Assembly: GCA_900129675.1 (NCBI GenBank)
Contig: FSRD01000001.1
Location: forward strand, 1,725,501 to 1,789,500
Length of the DNA: 64,000 nt
Source: Bradyrhizobium erythrophlei
Lineage (GTDB): Bacteria; Pseudomonadota; Alphaproteobacteria; Rhizobiales; Xanthobacteraceae
Direction of reading: 5' to 3'
Each line of letters begins with the position of its first letter. Positions within the stretch are counted from its first letter, which is position 1. The notes beneath the pieces are model-generated. The model saw nothing but the letters and a program-made list of their open reading frames with translations, did no database searches and had not been told where the DNA came from. This document shows positions 1 through 10,616 of the stretch, one piece after another. Both the position numbers and the translations under genes were made by a program.

Positions 1-692
1 CCTGCGTCACATCGTAGAGCGCGCGCGCCATCGCTTCATCCGGCGTCTTGAGCTTGCCGGCCGCATGCAATCCGAAGAACGGCGTGCCTTCTTCGATGGT
101 GAGCTGATAGAGCGAGAGATGTTCGGCGGCTTCCGAGATCGCGAGTTTTAATTCATCCGTCCACATAGCGGGCGTCTGATCCGGGCGCGCGTAGATCAGG
201 TCGAACGAATAGCGGTCGAAGGCGGTGCGCGCGATCGCGACCGCGTCCAGCGCTTCGCGCGCGCTGTGCAAGCGTCCCAGCGCCTTCAGCGAGGAATCGT
301 CGAGCGCCTGCACGCCGAGCGACACCCGGTTGACGCCGGCTGTGCGATAGCCGCGAAACCGAGTCGCCTCGACGCTGGTGGGATTGGCCTCGAGCGTGAC
401 TTCCACATCGGGAGCGACGCTCCAATGCTTTCCGATCGCGTCCAGCACGGCGCCGACGGTCTGCGGCGCCATCAGCGACGGCGTGCCGCCGCCGAGAAAG
501 ATTGACGAGACTTGTCGGCCCGGCGTGCGCGCCGCGGTGGTCTCGATCTCCCGCGTGAACGCGCGGACAAAGCGTTCCTCGTCCACCGGGGCATGCCGGA
601 CATGGCTGTTGAAATCGCAATACGGGCATTTCGACAGGCAAAACGGCCAGTGCACGTAGACGCCGAAGGCTTCCTGCTCGCGGCTAATCAAG
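1..692 (-). CDS. hemW: HemW-like radical SAM protein (3' end beyond window)
   Basis: Leftward reading frame, open to the window edge, so the C-terminal part is missing. The N-terminus carries [20 protein letters not shown], the radical-SAM cluster motif CxxxCxxC, followed by the glycine-rich [12 protein letters not shown]-binding stretch and ANPTSV. These are the marks of the HemW/HemN family; HemW is now regarded as a haem chaperone rather than a true coproporphyrinogen oxidase. An in-frame TGA lies a few codons upstream and no ATG follows it, so the most likely start is TTG at 692-690, which overlaps the last codons of rdgB. A GTG just before the HWPF motif is possible but would remove conserved residues. 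It follows rdgB and rph on the same strand, probably as one transcript. Confidence 0.88.
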
Positions 693-1313
693 GCAGATCT
701 CCGCCAGCTTCACGAAAGCGCGCGCCCGGTGCGACAGGCCGAGGCCGAGCGGCGGCAGGCCGTGCTTCTCGATGCTGGTCATCTCGCCGAAGGTACGCGT
801 ATGTCCGTCCGGAAGAAACGCCGGATCGTAGCCGAAACCGGCCGTGCCGCGCGGCGGCCACACCAGAGTTCCATCCGCCCGCGCCTCGACTTCCTCGAGG
901 TGATCGTCGGGCCAGGCGACGCACAGCGCCGAGACGAAATGCGCTTTGCGCTGTTCCGGCGCCGTGGCGCCGCGTTCCTGCAGCAGGCGCTCAATCCGGG
1001 TCATCGCCACGGTGAAGTCCTTGCCCTCGCCGGCCCAGCGCGCCGAATAGATCCCGGGCGCGCCGTCGAGGGCATCGACCACCAGTCCGGAATCGTCGGC
1101 AAATGCCGGAAGGTTTGCGGCTTTCGCGGCCGCGATCGCCTTGATCGCGGCGTTGGCGCGAAAGGTTTTTCCGGTTTCCTCGGGCTCGCCCAAGCCCAGT
1201 TCACCCGCCGATACCGCTTCTACGCCACGCGGGGCCAGCAATTCGCGCATCTCGGCGAGCTTGCCGGGATTATGGGTCGCGATCACGAGTTTGCCGGTGA
1301 TTCGACGGTGCAT
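684..1313 (-). CDS. rdgB: XTP/dITP pyrophosphohydrolase (Ham1/RdgB)
   Basis: A 209-residue Ham1-family protein that hydrolyses non-canonical purine nucleoside triphosphates (ITP, dITP, XTP) to monophosphates and so keeps them out of nucleic acids. The family signature is clear: [18 protein letters not shown] at the N-terminus for the phosphate site, [20 protein letters not shown] with the catalytic acidic pair around residue 73, and [10 protein letters not shown] plus SHRARAF near the C-terminus for base recognition. Length matches the usual 195-215 residues. The start chosen is ATG at 1313; the frame stays open further upstream but those residues lie inside rph in another frame. It sits 11 bases downstream of rph and overlaps the hemW start. 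Confidence 0.95.
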   Translation of the reverse strand: MHRRITGKLVIATHNPGKLAEMRELLAPRGVEAVSAGELGLGEPEETGKTFRANAAIKAIAAAKAANLPAFADDSGLVVDALDGAPGIYSARWAGEGKDFTVAMTRIERLLQERGATAPEQRKAHFVSALCVAWPDDHLEEVEARADGTLVWPPRGTAGFGYDPAFLPDGHTRTFGEMTSIEKHGLPPLGLGLSHRARAFVKLAEICLD

Positions 1314-1324
1314 GGCCAATGAGA

Positions 1325-2038
1325 CTACGCCACCGCCATTTTTTGCAAGTCGACCAGACGCGCGACACCTTTGCGCGCCAGCGCCATCAGCGCCAGGAAC
1401 TCGTCCTGCGAGAACGGGGTCTTTTCGGCGGTGCCCTGCACCTCGATGATGCGGCCGTCGCCGGTCATGACGAAATTGGCGTCGGTGTCGGCCTCGGAAT
1501 CCTCGGCATAATCGAGATCGAGCACAGGCGTGCCCTGATAGATGCCGCAGGAGATCGCCGCGACATTGTCGCGCAGCACGTTGGCCTTGATCATGTTGCG
1601 GGTCTTCATCCAGCCGATGCAGTCGGCGAGCGCGACCCAGGCGCCGGTGATCGAAGCCGTGCGGGTGCCGCCATCGGCCTGAATGACGTCGCAATCGACC
1701 GTGATCTGGCGTTCGCCCAAGGCTTCCAGGTCGACGGCGGCGCGCAAGGAGCGGCCGATCAGGCGCTGGATCTCGACCGTGCGGCCGCCCTGCTTGCCGG
1801 CGGCGGCCTCACGGCGGGTGCGTTCCAGCGTGGCGCGCGGCAGCATGCCGTATTCGGCGGTGACCCAGCCGCGGCCCTGGCCCTTGAGCCAGGGCGGCAG
1901 CCGCTCTTCCAGGGTCGCGGTGACCAGCACATGGGTATCGCCGAACCTCACCATGCAGGAACCCTCGGCGTATTTGACGACGCCGCGTTCCAGCGACACG
2001 GGGCGCAGTTCATCGGGCGCACGGCGGCTTGGCCGCAT
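1325..2038 (-). CDS. rph: Ribonuclease PH
   Basis: A 237-residue phosphorolytic 3'-5' exoribonuclease that trims the 3' trailer of tRNA precursors and acts in RNA turnover as a hexamer. The sequence shows the family blocks [48 protein letters not shown] and [13 protein letters not shown]. Length is almost identical to the 238-residue E. coli enzyme. Start is ATG 2038, with a GGAGG ribosome-binding site 8 bases before it; a longer in-frame start at 2110 adds 24 unconserved residues and is not preferred. It heads a leftward run rph-rdgB-hemW and is divergent from hrcA, as in many alphaproteobacteria. Confidence 0.96.
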   Translation of the reverse strand: MRPSRRAPDELRPVSLERGVVKYAEGSCMVRFGDTHVLVTATLEERLPPWLKGQGRGWVTAEYGMLPRATLERTRREAAAGKQGGRTVEIQRLIGRSLRAAVDLEALGERQITVDCDVIQADGGTRTASITGAWVALADCIGWMKTRNMIKANVLRDNVAAISCGIYQGTPVLDLDYAEDSEADTDANFVMTGDGRIIEVQGTAEKTPFSQDEFLALMALARKGVARLVDLQKMAVA

Positions 2039-2133
2039 AGGGAAATCCTCCGGAAAATCCAGTAAAAGTCGGTTCGCGGTGCTTGTAGGTGCGGGAGAGG
2101 GGCGCGGCAAGGCCGTTTAACGGCTCTGGTTTC

Positions 2134-2213
2134 TTGTTTTGTCGCGTTTTCTTCACGCGAACCGGTACCCACGCCCGGATCAAGTCCGAGGGCATGCTTC
2201 GCTCGAAAACGCT
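2134..2213. repeat. Dispersed intergenic repeat, family A, copy 1
   Basis: An 80-base element between rph and hrcA. It begins GTTTTGTCGCGTTTTC, has a central ACGCGAACCGGTACCC block and ends CGCTCGAAAACGCT. The ends (GCGTTTTC and GAAAACGC) are inverted with respect to each other, so it can fold. Inverted-orientation and diverged copies occur at 4937-5055 and 56541-56616, and a degenerate piece at 3384-3440. Confidence 0.75.
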
Positions 2214-2275
2214 CAATGCTTCTTGTCACCGGCCCTCCGGATTGACAGATTAGAGGCATTGGGAGGGAGTTACTG

Positions 2276-3364
2276 GTGGCCCACCACGATCCGATCGGCC
2301 TGATCGCCCCGAATGCCGGTCTGGCCCAGCTCAACGAGCGCTCGCGCGACATTTTTCGTCAAATCGTCGAGAGTTATCTCGCGACCGGCGAACCTGTCGG
2401 CTCGCGCAACATCTCGCGGCTGATCGCGGTTCCACTGTCGCCGGCCTCGGTGCGCAACGTGATGTCGGACCTCGAGCGGCTTGGCCTGATCTACGCGCCG
2501 CATACCTCGGCCGGGCGACTGCCGACCGAGCTTGGTCTGCGCTTCTTCGTCGATGCCCTGATGCAGGTCGGCGACCTCACCGAACCGGAACGGCTGTCGA
2601 TCCAGAACCAGCTCGCCTCCGTCGGCCGCGCGCAATCGGTCGAGGCGGCGCTCGGCGAGGCGCTGACCCGGCTGTCGGGCCTGACCCGGGCTGCCGCCGT
2701 GGTGTTGACCGCCAAATCCAATTCGCGGCTGAAACATATCGAATTCGTGCGGCTGGAGCCCGAACGCGCGCTGGTGGTACTGGTCGGCGAAGACGGCCAG
2801 GTCGAAAACCGCGTGCTGACGCTGCCGCCGGGCGTTCCCACCTCCGCGCTGACCGAAGCGACCAACTTCCTCAATTCGCGAATTCGCGGCCGCACGCTGG
2901 CCGAAGCGCGGCTCGAACTCGAAACCGCGCTGACGCAGAGCCGCGCCGAACTCGATCAACTGACGCAGAAGGTGATTGCCGCGGGAATCGCGAGCTGGTC
3001 CGGCGGCGACAATGAGGACCGGCAACTGATCGTGCGCGGCCACGCCAATCTTCTGGAAGATTTGCATGCGCTGGAAGATCTGGAGCGCGTCAAATCGCTG
3101 TTCGACGATCTCGAGACCAAGCGCGGTGTGATCGACCTGCTCGGCCGGGCCGAACGCGCCGAAGGCGTGCGGATTTTCATCGGATCGGAGAACAAGCTGT
3201 TTTCGCTGTCCGGTTCCTCCACCATCATTGCGCCCTACAGTGACGCCACGGGCCGCATCGTCGGTGTTCTCGGCGTGATCGGGCCGACGCGGCTGAACTA
3301 TGCCAGGGTGATTCCGACGGTGGATTACGCCGCGCGGATCGTCAGCCGCTTGCTCGGCGGCTAA
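2276..3364 (+). CDS. hrcA: Heat-inducible transcription repressor HrcA
   Basis: A 362-residue repressor that binds CIRCE elements of chaperonin operons and is kept active by GroESL. The N-terminus is a winged-helix domain (about residues 15-85, with [20 protein letters not shown] and [17 protein letters not shown]), followed by the GAF-like and dimerisation regions ending in [19 protein letters not shown], a family hallmark. The start is GTG at 2276, with a strong GGGAGGGAG Shine-Dalgarno sequence at 2261-2269; no ATG lies nearby in frame. It is divergent from rph and precedes grpE on the same strand with a 185-base gap. No CIRCE palindrome was seen before hrcA, grpE or dnaK, so its targets are presumably groESL operons elsewhere. 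Confidence 0.96.
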   Translation: MAHHDPIGLIAPNAGLAQLNERSRDIFRQIVESYLATGEPVGSRNISRLIAVPLSPASVRNVMSDLERLGLIYAPHTSAGRLPTELGLRFFVDALMQVGDLTEPERLSIQNQLASVGRAQSVEAALGEALTRLSGLTRAAAVVLTAKSNSRLKHIEFVRLEPERALVVLVGEDGQVENRVLTLPPGVPTSALTEATNFLNSRIRGRTLAEARLELETALTQSRAELDQLTQKVIAAGIASWSGGDNEDRQLIVRGHANLLEDLHALEDLERVKSLFDDLETKRGVIDLLGRAERAEGVRIFIGSENKLFSLSGSSTIIAPYSDATGRIVGVLGVIGPTRLNYARVIPTVDYAARIVSRLLGG

Positions 3365-3383
3365 CCGGCCGGAAATAGCGCCT

Positions 3384-3440
3384 TGTTTTGACGCGGTTTC
3401 CTGACCCGAACCGGCGTCGGTCCCGCGTCAGGTGCGGGGC
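3384..3440. repeat. Degenerate family A repeat fragment
   Basis: Between hrcA and grpE the stretch starting TTGTTTTGACGCGGTTTCC and continuing GACCCGAACCGGCGTCGG resembles one half of the family A repeat (compare GTTTTGACGCGTTTTCC at 56541). The second half is eroded. Confidence 0.4.
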
Positions 3441-3549
3441 GGGCCGGGCTCGAAACCGCCATGTTGCGCTTGATTTTCTGCGCCTAAAGCACGATATGCG
3501 GGCCAGCAAATCCCCATTTGACCAGACGGTTTTTTGAGAAGGCAGCCTT

Positions 3550-4146
3550 ATGACCGATCCGACCCGGCCGAACGATAACGCGGCGAATCCCGCCCAGACC
3601 GGCGAGCCCGTGGTTTCAAAGCCCTACATCATGCCTGACGATCCCGAGGAAGGATCGGTCGAGGCGTTGGCGAAGGAGGCCGCCGAATCGCGCGACAAGA
3701 TGCTGCGCACGCTGGCGGAGATGGAAAACCTGCGCAAGCGCACCGCGCGCGAGGTGGCCGATGCCAGAATCTACGGCATCACCGGCTTTGCCCGCGACGT
3801 GCTCGATATCGCCGACAATCTGCAGCGCGCGCTCGATGCGGTTCCGGCCGAAGCAAAAGCCAACGCTGATCCCGGCCTCAAAGCCCTGATCGAAGGCGTC
3901 GAGCTGACCGAGCGTTCGCTCCTCAACGCGCTGGAGAAAAACGGCGTCAAGAAATTCGATCCGGCGGGCGAGAAATTCGATCCGAATTTCCAGCAGGCGA
4001 TGTACGAGGTCCCCGACCCGTCAGTGCCCTCGGGCACCGTGGTGCAGGTGGTGCAGGCCGGTTACATGATCGGCGAACGCGTGCTGCGGCCGGCGCTGGT
4101 CGCGGTCGCCAAGGGCGGCGCGAAGGCGGCGGCTGCTTCCGAATAG
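3550..4146 (+). CDS. grpE: Nucleotide exchange factor GrpE
   Basis: A 198-residue co-chaperone that releases ADP from DnaK. The polar N-terminal 40 residues are followed by the long dimeric helix ([27 protein letters not shown] region, about residues 37-75) and a C-terminal beta domain bearing the GrpE signature around [20 protein letters not shown] and [20 protein letters not shown]. Start ATG 3550 follows a GAGAAGG ribosome-binding site. It lies downstream of hrcA on the same strand, as in many alphaproteobacteria, while dnaK and dnaJ are about 2.3 kb further on, separated by two leftward genes. Confidence 0.97.
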   Translation: MTDPTRPNDNAANPAQTGEPVVSKPYIMPDDPEEGSVEALAKEAAESRDKMLRTLAEMENLRKRTAREVADARIYGITGFARDVLDIADNLQRALDAVPAEAKANADPGLKALIEGVELTERSLLNALEKNGVKKFDPAGEKFDPNFQQAMYEVPDPSVPSGTVVQVVQAGYMIGERVLRPALVAVAKGGAKAAAASE

Positions 4147-4148
4147 AA

Positions 4149-4868
4149 CTAAGCCGCCGCGATATCGCCGGACTGGATGCGCTTGACGCCGGCCTTGGCC
4201 ATGTCGGCCCAGGCTTTGGCGAGCGAGCCTTGGGTGTCGATGCCGCGGCAGGCGTCTTCCACCACATAGGCCTCGAACCCGGCCTTGCGCGCATCCAGCG
4301 CCGTCCACGCCACGCAGAAATCGGTGGCGAGGCCGGCCACGAACACCCGGCTGACCTTGCGGGCCTTCAGATAGGCGGCAAGCCCGGTCGTGGTCTTGCC
4401 GTCGGCCTCGGTGAAGGCCGAATAGCTGTCGACGTCCTTGTGGAATCCCTTGCGGATCACGAGCCCGGCCTGCGGGATCGAAAGGTCCTTCGACAGCGAG
4501 GCGCCGTCGGTTCCCTGGACGCAATGATCGGGCCACAGCACCTGCTTGCCGTAAGCAAGATCGATGGTCTCGAACGGCTTTTTGCCGGCGTGGGTCGAGG
4601 CGAACGAGATGTGACCCGGCGTGTGCCAGTCCTGCGTCATCACCACATTGGCAAAGCTCTTTGCCATCCGGTTGATCACGGGAATGACCTGATCGCCGTC
4701 TTTGACCGCGAGGCTGCCGCCGGGCAGAAAACAATTCTGGACATCGATCACCAGCAGCGCCGATGCATCGTCGGGCTTGATCGGTGTCGCCGCTCCAACC
4801 CGTGCAGACATAACAGTTGCGATTGTCGTCATGCCCAGACCTCCGAGAATCCGCCTTCGATCCAACAT
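4149..4868 (-). CDS. pncA: Nicotinamidase-like isochorismatase-fold hydrolase with Tat signal
   Basis: A 239-residue cysteine hydrolase resembling nicotinamidase (nicotinamide to nicotinate plus ammonia). The PncA marks are present: LLVIDVQNCFLPGGSL with the catalytic Asp, DWHTPGHISF and WPDHCVQGT for the metal site (Asp/His/His), and GLATDFCVAWTALDA with the nucleophilic Cys. Unusually the protein begins MLDRRRILGGLG and then a hydrophobic run ending ARVGAA, a typical twin-arginine signal, so it is predicted to act in the periplasm, unlike the cytoplasmic enzymes of the Preiss-Handler pathway. Start ATG 4868 follows an AGGGAG ribosome-binding site; a longer in-frame start at 4907 would bury the Tat motif. 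It ends two bases after grpE, tail to tail. The exact amide substrate is not certain. Confidence 0.85.
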   Translation of the reverse strand: MLDRRRILGGLGMTTIATVMSARVGAATPIKPDDASALLVIDVQNCFLPGGSLAVKDGDQVIPVINRMAKSFANVVMTQDWHTPGHISFASTHAGKKPFETIDLAYGKQVLWPDHCVQGTDGASLSKDLSIPQAGLVIRKGFHKDVDSYSAFTEADGKTTTGLAAYLKARKVSRVFVAGLATDFCVAWTALDARKAGFEAYVVEDACRGIDTQGSLAKAWADMAKAGVKRIQSGDIAAA

Positions 4869-4936
4869 GGTGCATCTCCCTGCAAGGAATTTGCGCCAGC
4901 AAATCAAATCGCCGCGAGACCGTAAAGCGGCTCATA

Positions 4937-5055
4937 GCGTTTTCGAGCGAAGCATGCCCTCGGACTTGATCCGGGGGTGGATACCGGTTCGCATAGCAAT
5001 CAAGTGTACGCAGATTGCGTAGACTTATCTGCGCAGAAAACGCGTCAAAACAAAA
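4937..5055. repeat. Dispersed intergenic repeat, family A, copy 2 (with insertion)
   Basis: Begins GCGTTTTCGAGCGAAGCATG, continues GATACCGGTTCGC and ends AAAACGCGTCAAAACAAAA, the reverse orientation of copy 1. Relative to the other copies about 40 bases (roughly 4993-5033) interrupt the element. That insert itself contains inverted pieces such as ACGCAGATTGCGT. Confidence 0.7.
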
Positions 5056-5116
5056 GGCGCCCGGCGGCGGTCGCTCGAATCTTCGGCAGCCGAATATCGG
5101 CTGACGAGTGTCAGCC

Positions 5117-6064
5117 TCAGCGCGGCTGAATTCCGTCGCGCACCGCGCGGAATCGCGGAAATGCCTTCGCCCAATCGTCGCGCGGCGAACTGCCGATGAT
5201 ACGCAGCGAACTCTGGCCGCCGAAGCGCAGCCATTGCACGATGGTCACGGGCGTATTGTCCTTGCCGCTGGTGGCGTCGATCCGCGTCTCGTAGCCGGGC
5301 TGGCCGTCGATGCGGACCGGCTCCGACATCGTGATCCGCCCGTCGCGCACGCCGGGAATCGTCGTTGCGATCTGCTGGGCAAAGCGGCCGCGATCGTCGG
5401 GCGACGCCGCGGTCGAACCGATGATGCCGATGATCATGAAGGGCGCGGCTTCAAAGCCGGTCTTTTCGTCGCCGTCGGCCAGAATGAGCGCCGCTCCAGG
5501 TGCCAGCGTGCGGATATTCTTGAAATTACTGAGCTCGGTCATATTGAACGGCATCAGGGAGAGTTGCTCGTCGACCGGGACTTCGTTGCGGATCACGGCG
5601 GTGGCAAACATCTGGCGCACGGCGTCGTCGGTATAGATCCTGGAGGCGTTCTCAGGCACCTGAACCGCGACATAGCCGGAGAAGGTGGGACCCGGCAGGA
5701 TCATCGAGTAGCGCCGCACATTGGCAGCGCCTTCCTTGGCGTTTTCCTTGGCGCTTTCCACGGTATAGTAGGCGAGCCCGGCCGCGGTCTCGATGGTCTC
5801 CGGCTTGACCCCGCCGGTGCCGGCGGGATTGGCCTTGAAGGCGTTGGCGACTTCGCCATAGGCCTCGGCCGGCAAATCCGTCACCAGCACCTTGACGCCC
5901 TGGTCCTCGGTTTCGAACCCGACGAATGATTTGGCTTTGACGAGGCCGACCAGCGGCACCATGCCGACCCGGGCGCCCGGCGGGAAAACCGGGTCCGCGG
6001 CAAATGCAGAACAGGTAGCGGCGATGGTGAGGGCAACCGCAGCGAGGTATCGAAGTGGCGTCAT
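5117..6064 (-). CDS. Secreted protein of unknown function
   Basis: A 315-residue protein with a classical Sec signal peptide: MTPLRYLAAVALTIAATCSAFAADP, with a likely signal peptidase I site after CSAFA. The mature part has no further membrane segments and no motif I can assign; it alternates short hydrophobic strands and polar turns, includes GVAYYT-like and MIIGIIGST stretches, and ends FRAVRDGIQPR, which suggests a beta-rich globular periplasmic domain. Start ATG 6064 was chosen because the signal peptide begins there; the frame is open up to 6304 but those 80 residues are basic and unconserved in character. It stands alone on the minus strand between the nicotinamidase-like gene and divergent dnaK. 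No function is proposed. Confidence 0.75.
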   Translation of the reverse strand: MTPLRYLAAVALTIAATCSAFAADPVFPPGARVGMVPLVGLVKAKSFVGFETEDQGVKVLVTDLPAEAYGEVANAFKANPAGTGGVKPETIETAAGLAYYTVESAKENAKEGAANVRRYSMILPGPTFSGYVAVQVPENASRIYTDDAVRQMFATAVIRNEVPVDEQLSLMPFNMTELSNFKNIRTLAPGAALILADGDEKTGFEAAPFMIIGIIGSTAASPDDRGRFAQQIATTIPGVRDGRITMSEPVRIDGQPGYETRIDATSGKDNTPVTIVQWLRFGGQSSLRIIGSSPRDDWAKAFPRFRAVRDGIQPR

Positions 6065-6341
6065 GAAGGGTCTACCGGGTTTGCATTGAGGCCGTTCAAT
6101 GGTCGGCCGGCGCAGCCCTCGAGGGTTCAAGGGCGTCGGTTCAGTCGGCCCGCTTTTAGCGGTTTTGATGTCCGTGCAACAGGGGAGGGCCTCCGTTCCC
6201 CTCATGTACTCCCGCCACCCCCCGGTGCACTTTTCTTTCTCGTCCGTTAACGCAGGTTTTGGGCTGAACCTGCCCCTGCGCCTTAAGCTGACACAATCTT
6301 TCAAACCTCAGCCTTTTCAGGCCCCAAGGTTGCGTTCGGTC

Positions 6342-6372
6342 CTTGCAGGCCCAACCCCCCCTCCTATATGAG
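6342..6372 (+). promoter_or_regulatory. RpoH (sigma-32)-type heat-shock promoter of dnaK
   Basis: CTTGCA at 6342-6347 and CCTATATGAG at 6363-6372, separated by 15 bases. The second box matches the alphaproteobacterial RpoH -10 consensus CCTATNTNNG at every fixed position and the first keeps the CTTG core. The -10 ends about 100 bases before the dnaK ATG. The rest of the 409-base gap 6065-6473 holds no gene I can support; the part near 5117-6064 presumably contains that gene's promoter. Confidence 0.7.
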
Positions 6373-6473
6373 GCTCACCGTCGCAATATCGCGAGTATTT
6401 GATCGTTGGGGGTTCGGTTAGGTGCGCCGTCAGGGCCCAGCCAACCTGCCGCAAAAAGAAGGATATGAGGACC

Positions 6474-8375
<1,902 letters not shown>

Positions 8376-8544
8376 AGACGGGCGTTCGATCATGACCCTC
8401 ATTCCAGAGAGCACGCGGCGCGTCTCAATGGGTGGGGGTTATTTTTCGATAAGCCCGGCTTTATCAGGCTCCGGATTTTATGGTCAAGGACTGCATCCTT
8501 TGGGACGCATTCCTTCGGAATTAAACTGCGGGCGGATCTGACTG

Positions 8545-9678
8545 ATGTCCACCAAGCGCTGCTATTACGAAACCCTGGAAGTCGATCGGAACGCGGACGA
8601 GTCCAAGCTGAAGGCGGCGTTCCGCAAGCTCGCGATGAAATGGCATCCGGACAAGAATCCGGGCGACGCCACCAGCGAAGTGAGATTCAAGGAAATCAAC
8701 GAAGCCTACGAAGTCCTCAAGGACGGCGAGAAGCGCGCCGCCTATGACCGGTTCGGTCACGCGGCCTTCGAGCACGGCATGGGCGGCGGCGGTCCCGGCT
8801 TCGGCGCCGGCTTCGCGTCCTCCTTCTCCGACATCTTCGAAGATTTGTTCGGCATGGCCGGCCAGCGCGGACGCGGCGGCGGCCGCGAACGCGGCGCCGA
8901 CCTGCGCTACAACATGGAAATCACGCTGGAAGACGCCTTTCAGGGCAAGACCGCCCAGATCGAGATTCCGGTGTCGGTCACCTGCGAATCCTGCTCGGGC
9001 ACCGGCGCCAAGGCCGGCACCAAGCCGAAGACCTGTTCGATGTGCGGCGGCCAGGGGCGGGTGCGGCAGGCCCAGGGCTTCTTCACGCTGGAGCGGACCT
9101 GCCCCGGCTGTCAGGGCCGCGGCCAGATGATCGAAGACCCCTGTCCGTCCTGCACGGGCCAGGGACGGGTGACACGCGACCGGACCTTGTCGGTCAACAT
9201 CCCGCAAGGCGTCGAAGACGGCACGCGGATCAGACTCGCCGGCGAAGGCGAGGCCGGCGTCCGCGGCGGACCGCCCGGCGATCTCTATATTTTCCTGTCG
9301 CTGGCGAACCACGAATTCTTCCAGCGCGACGGCGCCGACCTGCATTGCCGGGTGCCGATCTCGATGGTGACGGCGTCGCTGGGCGGCGAATTCGAGGTGC
9401 CGACTATCGACAAGGGCAAGACCAAGGTGAAAGTGCCCTCCGGGACCCAAACCGGCCGGCGTTTCCGCATTGCATCAAAGGGCATGCCAGTGCTGCGTTC
9501 GCGCCAGACCGGCGATATGTATGTCCAGGTCATGGTCGAAACGCCGCAGAATTTGACCAAGAAGCAGCAGGAATTGCTGATGGAGTTCGAAAAGCTGTCG
9601 TCCGGCGCAACCCAACCGGAGGCGGCGGGCTTCTTCTCCAAGGTCAAGGACTTCTTCGGTAACCGCGCCAACCCCTGA
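8545..9678 (+). CDS. dnaJ: Chaperone protein DnaJ (Hsp40)
   Basis: A 377-residue type I J-protein that delivers substrates to DnaK and stimulates its ATPase. The J domain covers about residues 5-70 with the HPD motif in [10 protein letters not shown]. It is followed by the Gly/Phe-rich linker ([16 protein letters not shown]), then four CxxCxGxG zinc repeats ([32 protein letters not shown]) and the C-terminal substrate domains. Start ATG 8545. It sits 169 bases downstream of dnaK, likely co-transcribed, and is followed by the PmtA gene. Confidence 0.97.
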   Translation: MSTKRCYYETLEVDRNADESKLKAAFRKLAMKWHPDKNPGDATSEVRFKEINEAYEVLKDGEKRAAYDRFGHAAFEHGMGGGGPGFGAGFASSFSDIFEDLFGMAGQRGRGGGRERGADLRYNMEITLEDAFQGKTAQIEIPVSVTCESCSGTGAKAGTKPKTCSMCGGQGRVRQAQGFFTLERTCPGCQGRGQMIEDPCPSCTGQGRVTRDRTLSVNIPQGVEDGTRIRLAGEGEAGVRGGPPGDLYIFLSLANHEFFQRDGADLHCRVPISMVTASLGGEFEVPTIDKGKTKVKVPSGTQTGRRFRIASKGMPVLRSRQTGDMYVQVMVETPQNLTKKQQELLMEFEKLSSGATQPEAAGFFSKVKDFFGNRANP

Positions 9679-9879
9679 AGTGGCGGCGAAAGCGTCCGGT
9701 TTGGCGTTCGACCGTGCCGAAATAATTAATTAGTGCATGGTCTTATCGCCGAATCGCAACCACGCTGGCCGATCAGGCGCGATACCGTTTTGCTTGACCG
9801 TGTCGGCTTCGACCTATACGTCTTTATGACTGTTTGTTGACATTCCCCGCTCGCTTTTGCGGTCCCGCCTGGTAGCGAC

Positions 9880-10482
9880 ATGCCTTTGCAATCGTCTGCG
9901 CGTGCGTTGAAGAAACCTCTCCGTCTTGACGACGAGGTTCGTTTCCTCCGTTCATGGATGGAAAAGCCGCTTCACATGGGCGCGGTGATGCCGTCGGGAC
10001 GGGTGCTCGCCCGCACCATGGCGCAATATGTCGATGTGGAATCTGAAGGGCCCGTCGTCGAGCTTGGACCCGGGACCGGGGCGATCACCAACGCGCTGAT
10101 CGAGCATGGCATCGATCAAAAACGCCTCGTGCTGGTCGAATATAATCCGGGCTTCTGCGCGCTGTTGCGCGACCGCTATCCGCACGCCAAGGTGGTGCAG
10201 GGCGACGCCTATAAGCTGCGGGACTCGCTGTGGGAGGTCCTGAAGCTCCCCGCATCGGCGGTGGTCTCCGGCCTGCCGCTGGTGACCAAACCGATGCTGA
10301 CGCGCCTGAAGCTGATCCGCGATGCCTTCGCAGCGCTCGCGCCCGGCGCACCCTTCGTTCAGTTCACCTATTCGGTCGCGCCGCCGATTCCGAAATCGCT
10401 GCCGGGCGTGTCCACAGAAGCTTCCGAACGGATCTGGATGAACCTTCCGCCCGCCCGGGTCTGGGTGTATCGCAAGGGCTGA
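9880..10482 (+). CDS. pmtA: PmtA-type phosphatidylethanolamine N-methyltransferase
   Basis: A 200-residue SAM-dependent methyltransferase resembling the Sinorhizobium/Bradyrhizobium PmtA family, which makes phosphatidylcholine by methylating phosphatidylethanolamine at the inner membrane. Visible are the N-terminal FLRSWMEKPLHMGAVMPSGR, the SAM motif I VVELGPGTGAITNALIEHG, VEYNPGFCALLRDRYP (motif II acidic residue) and the SGLPL motif (VVSGLPLVTKPM) that replaces the NPPY of rRNA dimethylases. The short length and lack of membrane segments separate it from the membrane-embedded Rhodobacter type. Its position just after dnaJ matches what I recall for B. japonicum pmtA. Start ATG 9880. Confidence 0.88.
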   Translation: MPLQSSARALKKPLRLDDEVRFLRSWMEKPLHMGAVMPSGRVLARTMAQYVDVESEGPVVELGPGTGAITNALIEHGIDQKRLVLVEYNPGFCALLRDRYPHAKVVQGDAYKLRDSLWEVLKLPASAVVSGLPLVTKPMLTRLKLIRDAFAALAPGAPFVQFTYSVAPPIPKSLPGVSTEASERIWMNLPPARVWVYRKG

Positions 10483-10485
10483 CAG

Positions 10486-10534
10486 GCGCGTATTCCGCAA
10501 AAATGGGTACCGGTTTTGCGGATAGAATACGCGC
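10486..10534. terminator. Strong hairpin downstream of pmtA
   Basis: GCGCGTATTCCGCAAAA pairs with TTTTGCGG...AATACGCGC (a 4-base bulge, ATAG, on the right arm) around a short loop containing GGTACC. It lies 4 bases after the pmtA stop. There is no clear T-run, so it may be an RNA-stabilising hairpin or a dispersed palindrome rather than a true intrinsic terminator. Confidence 0.5.
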
Positions 10535-10548
10535 GAAAATTTAGTTAA

Positions 10549-10571
10549 GAGCATTTTCCGAGAAAATGCTC
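10549..10571. repeat. Perfect 10-bp inverted repeat
   Basis: GAGCATTTTC at 10549-10558 and GAAAATGCTC at 10562-10571 with a CGA loop. It lies 46 bases before the next start codon and probably forms a second hairpin in the pmtA/FMN-reductase gap. Confidence 0.55.
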
Positions 10572-10616
10572 GCCTGCGCCGTCGCGCAGGGCTCGCCCTG
10601 AACGCGATTTCTAAAT

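Noticed and set aside
3469-3500. CTTGATTTT ... CGATATGCGG before grpE as an RpoH promoter
   Set aside because: The CTTG box is present but the -10 fits the consensus poorly, so no promoter was called.
2200-6473. Possible CIRCE operators for HrcA
   Set aside because: No TTAGCACTC/GAGTGCTAA pair was seen in the gaps upstream of hrcA, grpE or dnaK.
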